Positions 34,155 to 41,915 of a stretch of DNA of 64,000 nt are shown piece by piece. Made by a program: the position numbers and the translations under genes. This DNA is from Streptomyces sp. NBC_00554. GTDB lineage: Bacteria > Actinomycetota > Actinomycetes > Streptomycetales > Streptomycetaceae. Position 1 is the first letter of the stretch. Every line of letters begins with the position of its first letter. Below the pieces are notes generated by a model. The model ran no database searches. It saw nothing but the letters and a program-made list of their open reading frames with translations, and was not told the origin of the DNA. The stretch covers positions 1,488,001-1,552,000 of the forward strand of contig NZ_CP107799.1 of the NCBI RefSeq assembly GCF_041431135.1. The letters are read 5' to 3'.

Positions 34155-34481
34155 TCAGCCGCCGAGCGCGCGCATGATGCCCTCGGAAAGGACCAGCGCG
34201 CTGCTGCCGGTGCCGACCCCCAGGCTCACGGTGTTGAGCCAGGCCCGGATCCGGCCGTGGTCGGGCGGCTCGTTGCTCGCCTCGGCGCGGGCGAGTTCGG
34301 CGCGTACCGCTTCGGCCTCGGGCGGTGCCGACGGGCCGAGTTCGCGGACGAGGTCGGTGGCCAGCCGCAGCGCTTCGGCGGTCGAAGTCCCGCTGTTGTA
34401 GACGGTGTTGTGCTGGACGGTGTGGTCACCCGCCTGGACGGGGCCGCTGATGGGACCGTTGAAGTTGAAGTTGCTGCTCAT
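34155..34481 (-). CDS. 108-residue protein with N-terminal amyloid-like motif
   Basis: It starts at ATG 34481 with gaggagg upstream. The N-terminus (residues 4-25, NFNFNGPISGPVQAGDHT...) is a Gly/Asn/Gln/His motif resembling bacterial amyloid-signalling sequences. The rest is a helical domain (about 32-108, STAEALRLATDLVRELG, GRIRAWLNTVSLGV, SALVLSEGIMRALGG), similar in size to DUF5955-type Streptomyces proteins. The partner gene upstream (34507-36024) encodes a C-terminal copy of the same motif: 12 of 21 positions are identical. Only 25 bases separate the two genes. Confidence 0.65.
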   Translation of the reverse strand: MSSNFNFNGPISGPVQAGDHTVQHNTVYNSGTSTAEALRLATDLVRELGPSAPPEAEAVRAELARAEASNEPPDHGRIRAWLNTVSLGVGTGSSALVLSEGIMRALGG

Positions 34482-34506
34482 GGGTGCTGCCTCCTCGGGG
34501 AGTTGC

Positions 34507-36024
34507 TCACGGACGGCCGGGCGGGCCTTGCTGGCCTCCGCCGCCCTGCGCGGGACCGGGCGGGGGTGTGTGCTGCTGGTGGTTGACCTGCTGAAGGTGG
34601 TTGCCGAACTGCGCGGGGCCGGTGATCGGGCCCGCGAAGTTGTAGGTCTGCGCGTTGACGATCCGCTTCTCGGTCTCCTCGAAGTCGGAGGTGTCGACGT
34701 TGTGTGCCCTGAGGAAGGCCCCGGTCGCCAGGAGCACACCCTGCTCCAGCCGCTTGAAGTAGTGCGAGGTGTCCCGCCGTTCGATGTACCCCATGCGGTC
34801 CCAGTCCGCGACGGCCTCGCGCAGCCCGTTCTCCGCGCCGTAGTCCCAGTCCGTCCGGCCCTTGCGGATCTCCTTGCGGATCTGGCTCAGCAGGCGCGCC
34901 TTGCGGCGCATCCGCGCACCCTCCCCGTTCAGTCGCCCCAGAGCGCCGAACAGTGTGTGCCGGAAGCCACGGTTGACCGTGCGGACGGTGTGCCACCACA
35001 GCCGTACGGGGCCGGTCGGCAGGTACTCCACCGCGTCGAAACGCTCGGACAGCGGCGGGATCACATACGCGGTGACCTCCCACGTCAGACGGGGCATCAG
35101 CAGATGGGCCCGCAGATGCATGGTCACCACCACACGTCCGCCCGGTCCCAGCATGCGCAGACAGAGATACGTCTCCGCGCCCGCGCCCGTCTGCACCGTC
35201 CCGCTCTTCACCAGTTGCTTGGGCACGACGACGACCGGCGGGCGGGTCGCGTCCGGCAGCACGTCCTTCCCCAGGTACGACACGTGCAGCCCGCGGACGT
35301 ACAGGCGATTGCGGGCGTGGAGTGTCTCGAGGCCCACGATCTTGGGCATCTCGACGGCCAGGTAGTGGTGCAGATCGGCGGCGTCGAACGGAATGATCTG
35401 CTTGTCCCGGCCCTGGTCGTCCTTGGCCGGACGGCTCACGTCGACCGCGTCCCAGACCGACTCGGTGATCCGCCAGCCGCTCCCCACGAAGGGATTGATC
35501 CGCTCCACCTTGGCGTTGTACGCGACGAAGTTCGCCCGCTTCATGGACTCCAGCCGCTGCTCCACCTCCGGGCCGAGCGGCGGCGCCAGGTCCATCGCGG
35601 GGGCTCCCTCCCGCCCCAGTACCAGCGCCGCGCGCCGTGCCCCCAACTCGGCCCCGTGGGCCACCCACCAGGCGGCCACCAGCGTTACGACGGCCACTGC
35701 GGCCGAGACCGCGGCCATGCCCTGGTTACCTGCGACGACCTGCCACAGCGCCAGTGCCGTCGCCGCCGGCAGCACGATCGCCGCGACGGCCAGCGCCTGG
35801 TCCCGGTGCCGCCACCGGGCGATGGCCTGCTGCGTATGCCGTACCAGGGCGACCAGATTGATCCCCTGCGGCAGCGCCACCGCCTGCAGCCCGTCCTCCA
35901 CGTACTCCTCCCACACCGCCCGCGCGAGGACCTCGTCGAGATGGACCGTGGCGCACAGCCGGCGTGTGACAAGGTCCGTACGGTATTTCGGCAAGGGCGT
36001 GAGACTGGCACTGGTGAGCGGCAT
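34507..36024 (-). CDS. Two-helix membrane protein with C-terminal amyloid-like motif
   Basis: 505 residues, ATG 36024 behind ggggga. Residues about 75-120 contain two adjacent membrane helices (AVAAIVLPAATALALW, AAVSAAVAVVTLVAAWW). The segment about 130-455 is a cytoplasmic domain I do not recognise, with a beta-rich core (PPVVVVPKQLVKSG, GGRVVVTMHLRAHLL) and a helical part. The end (about 461-481: YNFAGPITGPAQFGNHLQQV) matches the N-terminus of the next gene's product, and a Pro/Gly/Gln tail follows. It faces the kinase gene convergently (33 bases) and is divergent from vanA. Confidence 0.6.
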   Translation of the reverse strand: MPLTSASLTPLPKYRTDLVTRRLCATVHLDEVLARAVWEEYVEDGLQAVALPQGINLVALVRHTQQAIARWRHRDQALAVAAIVLPAATALALWQVVAGNQGMAAVSAAVAVVTLVAAWWVAHGAELGARRAALVLGREGAPAMDLAPPLGPEVEQRLESMKRANFVAYNAKVERINPFVGSGWRITESVWDAVDVSRPAKDDQGRDKQIIPFDAADLHHYLAVEMPKIVGLETLHARNRLYVRGLHVSYLGKDVLPDATRPPVVVVPKQLVKSGTVQTGAGAETYLCLRMLGPGGRVVVTMHLRAHLLMPRLTWEVTAYVIPPLSERFDAVEYLPTGPVRLWWHTVRTVNRGFRHTLFGALGRLNGEGARMRRKARLLSQIRKEIRKGRTDWDYGAENGLREAVADWDRMGYIERRDTSHYFKRLEQGVLLATGAFLRAHNVDTSDFEETEKRIVNAQTYNFAGPITGPAQFGNHLQQVNHQQHTPPPGPAQGGGGQQGPPGRP

Positions 36025-36190
36025 ACGTTCCCCCCGGCGGCTGCCCAGCACATCCCGGTATCCGGTGTTGTGCGCTCCTTCCACGGTAGAGCTTGCGCAG
36101 GTAGCGGGGCAGCACTTCGCTCAACTCCCGTTCTGCCGCCCACCGTTCTCCGGTACCTGGTCCTGGGGCCGCGATCCACACCGGCCAAGC

Positions 36191-36207
36191 CTTCCGTCTG
36201 ACGGAAG
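36191..36207. promoter_or_regulatory. Perfect palindrome upstream of vanA
   Basis: CTTCCGTC T GACGGAAG, exact 8-1-8 symmetry, 83 bases before the vanA start in the gap between divergent genes. It has the position and length of a repressor operator. A second hairpin, GCGGGGC gacgag GCCCCGC at 36251-36270, lies 20 bases before the ATG and might be a leader structure. Confidence 0.45.
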
Positions 36208-36289
36208 CAGCCTTGCCGACCTGTGGTGCCCGTCACGAACCTGGTGCCCAGCGGGGCGACGAGGCCCCGCTCTCAGGGACGGGAACGCC

Positions 36290-37354
36290 ATGCCTCACAT
36301 GACCTCCTTCGCCAGGAACCAGTGGTACGTCGCCGCCTACTCGCACGAGGTGGGGCGCGAGCTGCTCGGTCGGACGATCCTCGGGGAACCGCTCGTGTTC
36401 TACCGGACCGAGGACGACGGGACGGCCGTCGCCCTGTCCGACCGCTGTGTGCACCGCCGGTTCCCGCTCTCGGAGAGCCGGCTCGACGGCGACCGGATCG
36501 TGTGCGGCTACCACGGGTTCACGTACGACACGACGGGCGCGTGCGTGTACGTGCCGGGGCAGAAACGCATACCGCGCACCGCCCGCGTCGCCTCCTACCC
36601 GCTGGTCGAGCAGGACTCCCTGATCTGGGTCTGGATCGGTGACCCGGCGCTCGCCGACCCGGAGGCCATCCCGCGCGCCCGCCACCTCGACTCCCCCGAC
36701 TGGCTCACGGTCCGCGGCATGGAGCCGATCGACGCCGACTACGGGCTGCTCGTGGACAACCTGCTCGACCTCTCGCACGAGACGTATCTGCACGGCGGCT
36801 ACATCGGCAGCCCCGAGGTCGCCGAGACACCGATCACCACCGAGGTCGACGAGGGCGCGGGGATCGTGCGGGTCAGCCGGCACATGGCCGACGCCGAGTG
36901 CCCGCCGTTCTACGCCCGTTCGACCGGCATCGAGGGCCGGATCACCCGCTGGCAGGACATCGAGTACCACGCCCCGTGTCTCTACCTCCTGCACAGCCGC
37001 ATCGCACCGGCCGGTGTGCTGCCCGAGGCGGACGGCAGCGACCCGAACGGCTTCCACACCGAGATCACCTACGCCATCACGCCCTCCTCGGACGGCAAGG
37101 TGTACGACTTCTGGGCGGTCTCGCGCGACTGGGCCACGGACGACACCGAGGTCACCGAGTTCCTGCGGAGCAACAACCACACCGTCGTCATGCAGGACGT
37201 GGACGCGCTCAACCTGCTGCAGAAGACGCTGGGTTCGGAGCGCGGCGGCTACCAGGAGCTCAGCATCAACATCGACACCGGCGGCCTGGCCGCCCGCCGT
37301 ATCCTCGCCCGCCTTGTCGAGGAGGGCGACAAGCCGATGGAGAAGGTGCTGTGA
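36290..37354 (+). CDS. vanA: Vanillate O-demethylase, oxygenase subunit
   Basis: 354 residues. Rieske 2Fe-2S ligands C53-x-H55 and C72-x2-H75; mononuclear iron site in DLSHETYLHGG with a later Asp. Length and pattern match VanA-type Rieske oxygenases, which demethylate vanillate to protocatechuate using electrons from VanB. This feeds the pca operon at the other end of the window. ATG 36290 follows ggacggga. It overlaps the small gene after it by 4 bases. Related oxygenases acting on other methoxy-aromatics cannot be excluded. Confidence 0.88.
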   Translation: MPHMTSFARNQWYVAAYSHEVGRELLGRTILGEPLVFYRTEDDGTAVALSDRCVHRRFPLSESRLDGDRIVCGYHGFTYDTTGACVYVPGQKRIPRTARVASYPLVEQDSLIWVWIGDPALADPEAIPRARHLDSPDWLTVRGMEPIDADYGLLVDNLLDLSHETYLHGGYIGSPEVAETPITTEVDEGAGIVRVSRHMADAECPPFYARSTGIEGRITRWQDIEYHAPCLYLLHSRIAPAGVLPEADGSDPNGFHTEITYAITPSSDGKVYDFWAVSRDWATDDTEVTEFLRSNNHTVVMQDVDALNLLQKTLGSERGGYQELSINIDTGGLAARRILARLVEEGDKPMEKVL

Positions 37355-37521
37355 CGAGCCCGACCGGCGAGATCTACCGCATCGACTGGGTGCCGGGCAC
37401 GGACATCCTGCACGGCACCTGTCACTGCGGTGCCGAGCACGCCGCCCAGGACCCGATCGAGATGTGGGAGTGGATGCTCGGCCACCCCGAAGGCCACGAG
37501 CCACGAGGACAGGCACAATGA
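37351..37521 (+). CDS. 56-residue Cys/His-containing protein between vanA and vanB
   Basis: GTG 37351 overlaps the vanA stop (GTGA) and its own stop overlaps the vanB start (ATGA), so it is translated as part of the operon. The sequence has a core GTCHCGAEHAAQDP followed by WEWMLGHPEGH. The compact Cys/His content (two Cys, five His) suggests metal or cluster binding. Small vanA-vanB linkers are little described; I do not recognise a family. A role in assembly or electron transfer to VanA is a guess. Coding is supported by the double overlap and by GC-rich third positions. Confidence 0.65.
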   Translation: MTSPTGEIYRIDWVPGTDILHGTCHCGAEHAAQDPIEMWEWMLGHPEGHEPRGQAQ

Positions 37522-38444
37522 CCTTGTACGAGGCCGAACTCGTCGTCGAGCAGAGGGAGTTCGCCGCCGACGGCGTACTCGCCCTCACCCTCCGCCACCC
37601 GCTCGGCGAGGAACTCCCCGGCTGGCAGCCGGGCGCCCATATCGACGTGGCGCTCGGGCCGGAGCTTGAGCGGCAGTACTCGCTGTGCGGTGATCCGGCC
37701 GACCGGCGTTCATGGCGGATCGCGGTGCTGCGCGAGCCGGACGGGCGCGGTGGATCGTCGTACGTGCACGAGGAGTTGAGCGAGGGCGACAAGGTGCGGG
37801 TGCGCGGCCCGCGCAATCACTTCGCTCTCCAGGACGCCCCGCGTTACCGGTTCGTCGCGGGCGGCATCGGCATCACCCCCATCCTGCCGATGCTCGCCGC
37901 GGCCGAGGCGGCGGGCGCGGAGTGGACGCTGCTGTACGGCGGGCGTACGCGCGAATCCATGGCGTTCACCGAGGAGTTGGGCCGCTACGGGGACAGGGTG
38001 ACCATCGCCCCGCAGGACGAGACCGGGCTGCTGGATCTGGCTCCCCTGGACGCTCCTGACGCCCTGGTCTACTGCTGCGGACCCGGCCCGCTCCTGGACG
38101 CGGTCGAGAAGCGGTGTCCCGCCGGGCTCCTGCATGTCGAGCGCTTCCAGCCGAAGGTCCAGGAGAGCGGCCCGGACCGGGAGTTCGAGGTGGTGCTGTC
38201 GCGGAGCGGGCGCACCCTGACCGTCCCCGCCGATGTCTCCGTCCTCGACACCGTGCGGGCCGCGGGCGTGGAGGTGCTCTACTCCTGCACCGAGGGCACC
38301 TGCGGGACCTGCGAGACGGACGTCCTCGAAGGGACCCCGGACCACCGGGACTCGGTGCTCAGCGACGAGGAGCGGGCGGCCGGCGAGACGATGCTCATCT
38401 GCGTCTCTCGCTGTCTGGAGAGGCGGCTCGTGCTGGACCTGTGA
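37518..38444 (+). CDS. vanB: Vanillate O-demethylase, reductase subunit
   Basis: 308 residues. N-terminal FMN-binding beta barrel (RQYSLCGDPADRRSW about 54-68), NAD-binding middle (VAGGIGITPIL), and C-terminal plant-type 2Fe-2S ferredoxin with CTEGTCGTCETDVL and a last Cys in CVSRC. It passes electrons from NADH to the VanA oxygenase. ATG 37518 overlaps the preceding small gene. The 3' end overlaps the convergent IclR gene by 50 bases. Confidence 0.88.
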   Translation: MTLYEAELVVEQREFAADGVLALTLRHPLGEELPGWQPGAHIDVALGPELERQYSLCGDPADRRSWRIAVLREPDGRGGSSYVHEELSEGDKVRVRGPRNHFALQDAPRYRFVAGGIGITPILPMLAAAEAAGAEWTLLYGGRTRESMAFTEELGRYGDRVTIAPQDETGLLDLAPLDAPDALVYCCGPGPLLDAVEKRCPAGLLHVERFQPKVQESGPDREFEVVLSRSGRTLTVPADVSVLDTVRAAGVEVLYSCTEGTCGTCETDVLEGTPDHRDSVLSDEERAAGETMLICVSRCLERRLVLDL

Positions 38445-39210
38445 CCTTGAGGTCCGCCTCGATACGGGCCACGGTGGCGAGCAGGTGGGGCAACAGGTCG
38501 CGGCGCACGGAGTCCATGGAGTTGCGGCTGGCGTGCACCGGGATGTTCACGGCCGCCACGACCTCGCCGTCCCGGTCCCGCACCGGGGCGGCGACCGAGC
38601 GCAGCCCCTCCTCCAGTTCCTGGTCGACGATGGCGTACCCCTGGCGCCGTACCCGCAGGAGCTCCGCCTTGAGCGACTCGGCCGAGACGATCGTGCGTGC
38701 CGTCAGGGGCCGCAGTTCGGCGCGGGCGAGCCGGGCGTCGATCTCCTCGTCCGGCAGATGGGCGAGCATCACCCGTCCCACGGAGGTCACATGGGCCGGG
38801 AAGCGGGTGCCGACGGTGATAGTCGCGGTCATGATGCGGCTGGTGGGGACACGCGCCACGTACACGATGTCGTCGCCGTCCAGGACGCAGAGCGAGGACG
38901 ACTCCCGTACCTGCGCGACGAGTTGCTCCAGATGGGGTTCAGCGAGGTCGGGCAGGGTGAAGCCGGAGAGGTAGGAGTAGCCGAGCTCCAGCACACGCGG
39001 GGTGAGCCGGAACATCCGGCCGTCGGTGTGCACATATCCGAGGTCGAGGAGCGTCAGCAGGAAGCGGCGGGCCGCCGCGCGGGTCATGTCGCAGGTCCGA
39101 GCCACCTGACTGAGCGTCAACTCCGGGTGGTCCGCGTCGAATGCACGGATGACGGCGAGGCCCCGTTCGAAGGACCGGACAAAATGGGGCGCGCGGGCTG
39201 CTGCAGGCAT
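38395..39210 (-). CDS. IclR-family regulator (PcaR/PcaU-type)
   Basis: 271 residues. N-terminal winged HTH (about 10-75: LTLSQVARTCDMTRAAARRFLLTL) and C-terminal effector domain (about 85-250) with DGDDIVYVARV and SVGRVMLAHLP. The closest relatives by pattern are IclR regulators of aromatic-acid genes (PcaU, PcaR, PobR). ATG 39210 is set by ggaggcg upstream. Its stop lies within the end of vanB (50-base antisense overlap). Divergent from the ABC transporter, so it probably controls that and perhaps vanAB, with a vanillate- or protocatechuate-like ligand. Confidence 0.85.
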   Translation of the reverse strand: MPAAARAPHFVRSFERGLAVIRAFDADHPELTLSQVARTCDMTRAAARRFLLTLLDLGYVHTDGRMFRLTPRVLELGYSYLSGFTLPDLAEPHLEQLVAQVRESSSLCVLDGDDIVYVARVPTSRIMTATITVGTRFPAHVTSVGRVMLAHLPDEEIDARLARAELRPLTARTIVSAESLKAELLRVRRQGYAIVDQELEEGLRSVAAPVRDRDGEVVAAVNIPVHASRNSMDSVRRDLLPHLLATVARIEADLKVTGPARAASPDSERRR

Positions 39211-39232
39211 CGTCGCCTCCAGATGGACGCAC

Positions 39233-39255
39233 GGAGTGCGCCTTCTGCGCACTCC
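39233..39255. promoter_or_regulatory. 8-bp inverted repeat in the IclR/transporter gap
   Basis: GGAGTGCG and CGCACTCC are perfect arms separated by 7 bases, just upstream of the iclR-type gene. Further on, ACAATATTGT (39279-39288) is a perfect 10-bp palindrome. Either may be an operator for autoregulation; not tested. Confidence 0.35.
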
Positions 39256-39300
39256 AGGACGCATTTCGGTAACTGTCAACAATATTGTCAGCGAAAAGGA

Positions 39301-39329
39301 TTGACCCCGTCGAAACGGGGTCCTAGTTT
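39301..39329 (+). promoter_or_regulatory. Promoter of the ABC transporter with internal operator
   Basis: TTGACC (39301-39306), 17 bases, TAGTTT (39324-39329), near-consensus spacing. The spacer contains GACCCCGT CGAA ACGGGGTC (39303-39322), a perfect 8-4-8 inverted repeat. A repressor bound there would block RNA polymerase directly. The divergent IclR protein is the natural candidate. Confidence 0.65.
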
Positions 39330-39397
39330 CCCGCTGAGCACTATTGTGCGGTGTGCGCACAGCCTGTCGGAACACTCTCGTCTGCACAGGAGGAGTA

Positions 39398-40369
39398 ATG
39401 CGTCGTCTGCTTGCCGGTCTCGCGGTCGGATCCTTGATGGTGGCCGCATCGGCCTGCGGTTCGTCCGACTCCGGGTCGTCGGACAAGAGTTCGTCGTCCG
39501 GTGGCGGGACCACCACGGTCAAGGTGGGGATCATCCCCATCGTCGATGTCGCGCCCATCTACCTGGGCCAGAAGCAGGGCTTCTACAGCAAGCGGGGCCT
39601 GAAGCTCGAAATGACGACCGCTCAGGGCGGCGCGGCGATCGTGCCCGGCGTGGTCAGCGGCCAGTTCCAGTTCGGGTTCTCCAACATGACCTCGCTGATG
39701 ATCGCCCAGTCCCAGAACGTGCCCGTGAAGGCCGTCGCCAACGGAATCGCCTCAACGGGCGTGGACGGCAAGGACTTCGGCGCCCTCACGGTGAAGAAGG
39801 ACAGCCCCATCAAGTCCGCGAAGGACCTGGAGGGCAAGAAGGTCGCCGTCAACACCCTCAAGAACATCAACGAGACCGCGGTGCGCGAGTCGGTGCGCAA
39901 GGCGGGCGGCGATCCGTCCAAGGTGAAGTTCGTGGAGCTGGCCTTCGACCAGATGCCCGCCGCCCTCGACGGCGGCCAGATCGACGCCGCCATGGTCGTC
40001 GAGCCGGCGCTCGCCACCGTGAAGAGCCAGGGTGCCGTCGAGATCGCCTCGTCGCTGGTCGACGTCGCGAAGGACCTCACGGTCGCCATGTACTTCACGT
40101 CGACCCAGTACGAGCAGCAGAACCCCGAGCTGGTGAAGAAGTTCCAGGAGGCCACCGCGGAGTCCCTCGCCTACGCCGACTCCCACCCGGACGAGGCCCG
40201 GGAGATCGTCACCACGTACACGAAGATCCCCGCGGCGGTGCTGGCGAACGTGGTCCTGCCGAAGTGGCCGGCCGAGCCGAACCGTGCCTCGATCGAGGCG
40301 CTGATGAAGCTGGGCGAGGAGGACGGGCTGTTCAAGACGACCCCCGACCTGGACAAGCTGCTTCCGTGA
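39398..40369 (+). CDS. ABC transporter substrate-binding lipoprotein (SsuA/TauA/NMT1 family)
   Basis: 323 residues. Signal peptide with a lipobox around AASAC, Cys20. The mature domain follows the NMT1/SsuA pattern (GIIPIVDVAPIYLGQKQGFY, GFSNMTSLMIA). aggagg sits directly before ATG 39398. It is the binding protein of the three-gene transporter that follows (GTGA-type overlap with the permease). Beside vanAB and the IclR regulator, an aromatic acid such as vanillate is a plausible cargo, but family members also bind sulfonates, nitrate or pyrimidines. Confidence 0.86.
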   Translation: MRRLLAGLAVGSLMVAASACGSSDSGSSDKSSSSGGGTTTVKVGIIPIVDVAPIYLGQKQGFYSKRGLKLEMTTAQGGAAIVPGVVSGQFQFGFSNMTSLMIAQSQNVPVKAVANGIASTGVDGKDFGALTVKKDSPIKSAKDLEGKKVAVNTLKNINETAVRESVRKAGGDPSKVKFVELAFDQMPAALDGGQIDAAMVVEPALATVKSQGAVEIASSLVDVAKDLTVAMYFTSTQYEQQNPELVKKFQEATAESLAYADSHPDEAREIVTTYTKIPAAVLANVVLPKWPAEPNRASIEALMKLGEEDGLFKTTPDLDKLLP

Positions 40370-41139
40370 AGGGACTGAACGCCGCACTGGGTGCGGCCGG
40401 GCTCGCGGCCTTCCTCGCTCTGGGCGAGGCGGTGCCGCGGCTCGGTCTTGTCAAAGAGGACTACTTCCCGCCCACCAGCCGCATCGCCGAAGCGCTCTGG
40501 CGGGAGCTGAAGGACGAGGTGTTCTGGACGGCGCTCGGGGACACCCTGACCGGCTGGGCCCTGGGCCTGGCGATCGCGGTGACCGCCGGAATCCTGGCGG
40601 GCGTCGTGATCTCGGTCGTACCCCATCTGCGCGAGGCCACCGCCTCCACCATCGAGTTCCTCCGCCCGATCCCCTCCGTCGCCCTGATCCCCCTCGCCGT
40701 CCTCCTCTACGGCACCGAACTCCGCTCCGTCCTCCTCCTCGTCGTGTACGCCTCGTTCTGGCAGATCCTCATCCAGGTCCTGTACGGCGTCCAGGACGTC
40801 GACCCGGTGGCGGACGAGACGGCACGCTCGTACGGTCTCGGCACCTGGGCACGGACCCGGCATGTGCTCTGGCCAACGGCCCTCCCGTACGTCATGACAG
40901 GCGTCCGGCTGGCCGCCGCGGTCGCCCTCATCCTCACCGTGACCGCCGAACTGGTCATCGGAGCACCGGGGTTGGGTAAGAACATCGGGATCGCCCAGGC
41001 CTCTCAGGCGGTCCCGGAGATGTACGCCCTGCTGGTCGTCACCGGTCTCCTCGGCCTGCTGATCAATGTGGGTGCCCGCACGGTGGAGCGGCGGGTGCTG
41101 GCCTGGCACCAGTCGGTGCGCGGGGAGGTGGCGGTGTGA
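40366..41139 (+). CDS. ABC transporter permease (SsuC/TauC-type)
   Basis: 257 residues with about six membrane helices. The EAA-like loop ADETARSYGLGTWARTRHVLWP (shown in part; about residues 146-167) is the ATPase contact site. GTG 40366 overlaps the binding-protein stop. The second permease follows with a 4-base overlap (GTGA at 41136-41139), indicating heterodimeric permeases, which is less common than the homodimer in SsuC systems. Confidence 0.85.
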   Translation: MKGLNAALGAAGLAAFLALGEAVPRLGLVKEDYFPPTSRIAEALWRELKDEVFWTALGDTLTGWALGLAIAVTAGILAGVVISVVPHLREATASTIEFLRPIPSVALIPLAVLLYGTELRSVLLLVVYASFWQILIQVLYGVQDVDPVADETARSYGLGTWARTRHVLWPTALPYVMTGVRLAAAVALILTVTAELVIGAPGLGKNIGIAQASQAVPEMYALLVVTGLLGLLINVGARTVERRVLAWHQSVRGEVAV

Positions 41140-41915
41140 GGCACATACTTCTGCGGTCGCTCTACGTCGTCGCACTGCCCGCGCTGCTCGTCACGGTCTG
41201 GTGGCTCGCGTCCGACGGCAGCACCGACGTCTTCTGGCCACCCCTGCGCACGATCCTCAAGACCTTCCCCGACGTCTGGACGGGCGAACGGCTGCGCGCC
41301 GACGTCCTGCCCAGCGTGCTGCGGCTCCTCGCCGGCTACACGTCGGCGGCGGTCGTCGGCGTGGCGGTGGGCACGGTCATCGGCTCCTACCGGCGGGTCC
41401 GGGCCTTCTGCGAGCCGGTCCTGGAATTCCTGCGCGCGGTACCGCCGCCCGTACTCATCCCGGTCATCATGCTGTTCGCGGGCATCGGCCACACCATGAA
41501 GATCATCGTCATTGCGATCGGCTGCGTCTGGCCGATCCTGCTCAACACCGTCGAGGGCGTGCGGGCGGTCGACTCCGTGATGGCCGAGACGGCACGTTCG
41601 TACGGCATCACGGGGGTCGCCCGGCTGCGGTACGTGGTCCTGCGTGCGGCGAGCCCGCAGATCTTCGCGGGTCTGCGGCAGGCGCTGTCCATCGGCATCA
41701 TCCTGATGGTCATCAGCGAGATGTTCGGAGCCAGCGACGGCCTCGGCTTCAGCATCGTCCAGTTCCAACGAGGCTTCGCGATCCCCGACATGTGGACCGG
41801 AATCCTCGTCCTGGGCCTGCTCGGATTCTTTCTCTCCGTGGTCTTCCAGCTGGTCGAGCGCCGGGTGCTCGGCTGGTACCACGGTCGGCGCGCTTCCTCC
41901 CGGCGGTCCCCGTGA
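41136..41915 (+). CDS. ABC transporter permease, second subunit
   Basis: 259 residues, about six helices. The contact loop reads MAETARSYGITGVARL near residue 149, matching the first permease. GTG 41136 overlaps the preceding stop. The two permeases are related but clearly different in sequence, so they probably form a heterodimer with one ATPase. Stop overlaps the ATPase GTG start. Confidence 0.85.
   Translation: MRHILLRSLYVVALPALLVTVWWLASDGSTDVFWPPLRTILKTFPDVWTGERLRADVLPSVLRLLAGYTSAAVVGVAVGTVIGSYRRVRAFCEPVLEFLRAVPPPVLIPVIMLFAGIGHTMKIIVIAIGCVWPILLNTVEGVRAVDSVMAETARSYGITGVARLRYVVLRAASPQIFAGLRQALSIGIILMVISEMFGASDGLGFSIVQFQRGFAIPDMWTGILVLGLLGFFLSVVFQLVERRVLGWYHGRRASSRRSP

Noticed and set aside
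35726..36181. Reverse-strand frame reaching into the vanA gap, with a stretch like ERELSEVLPRYLRKL
   Set aside because: It runs out of frame with the membrane protein and loses protein-like character further on; no ribosome site. Probably chance.
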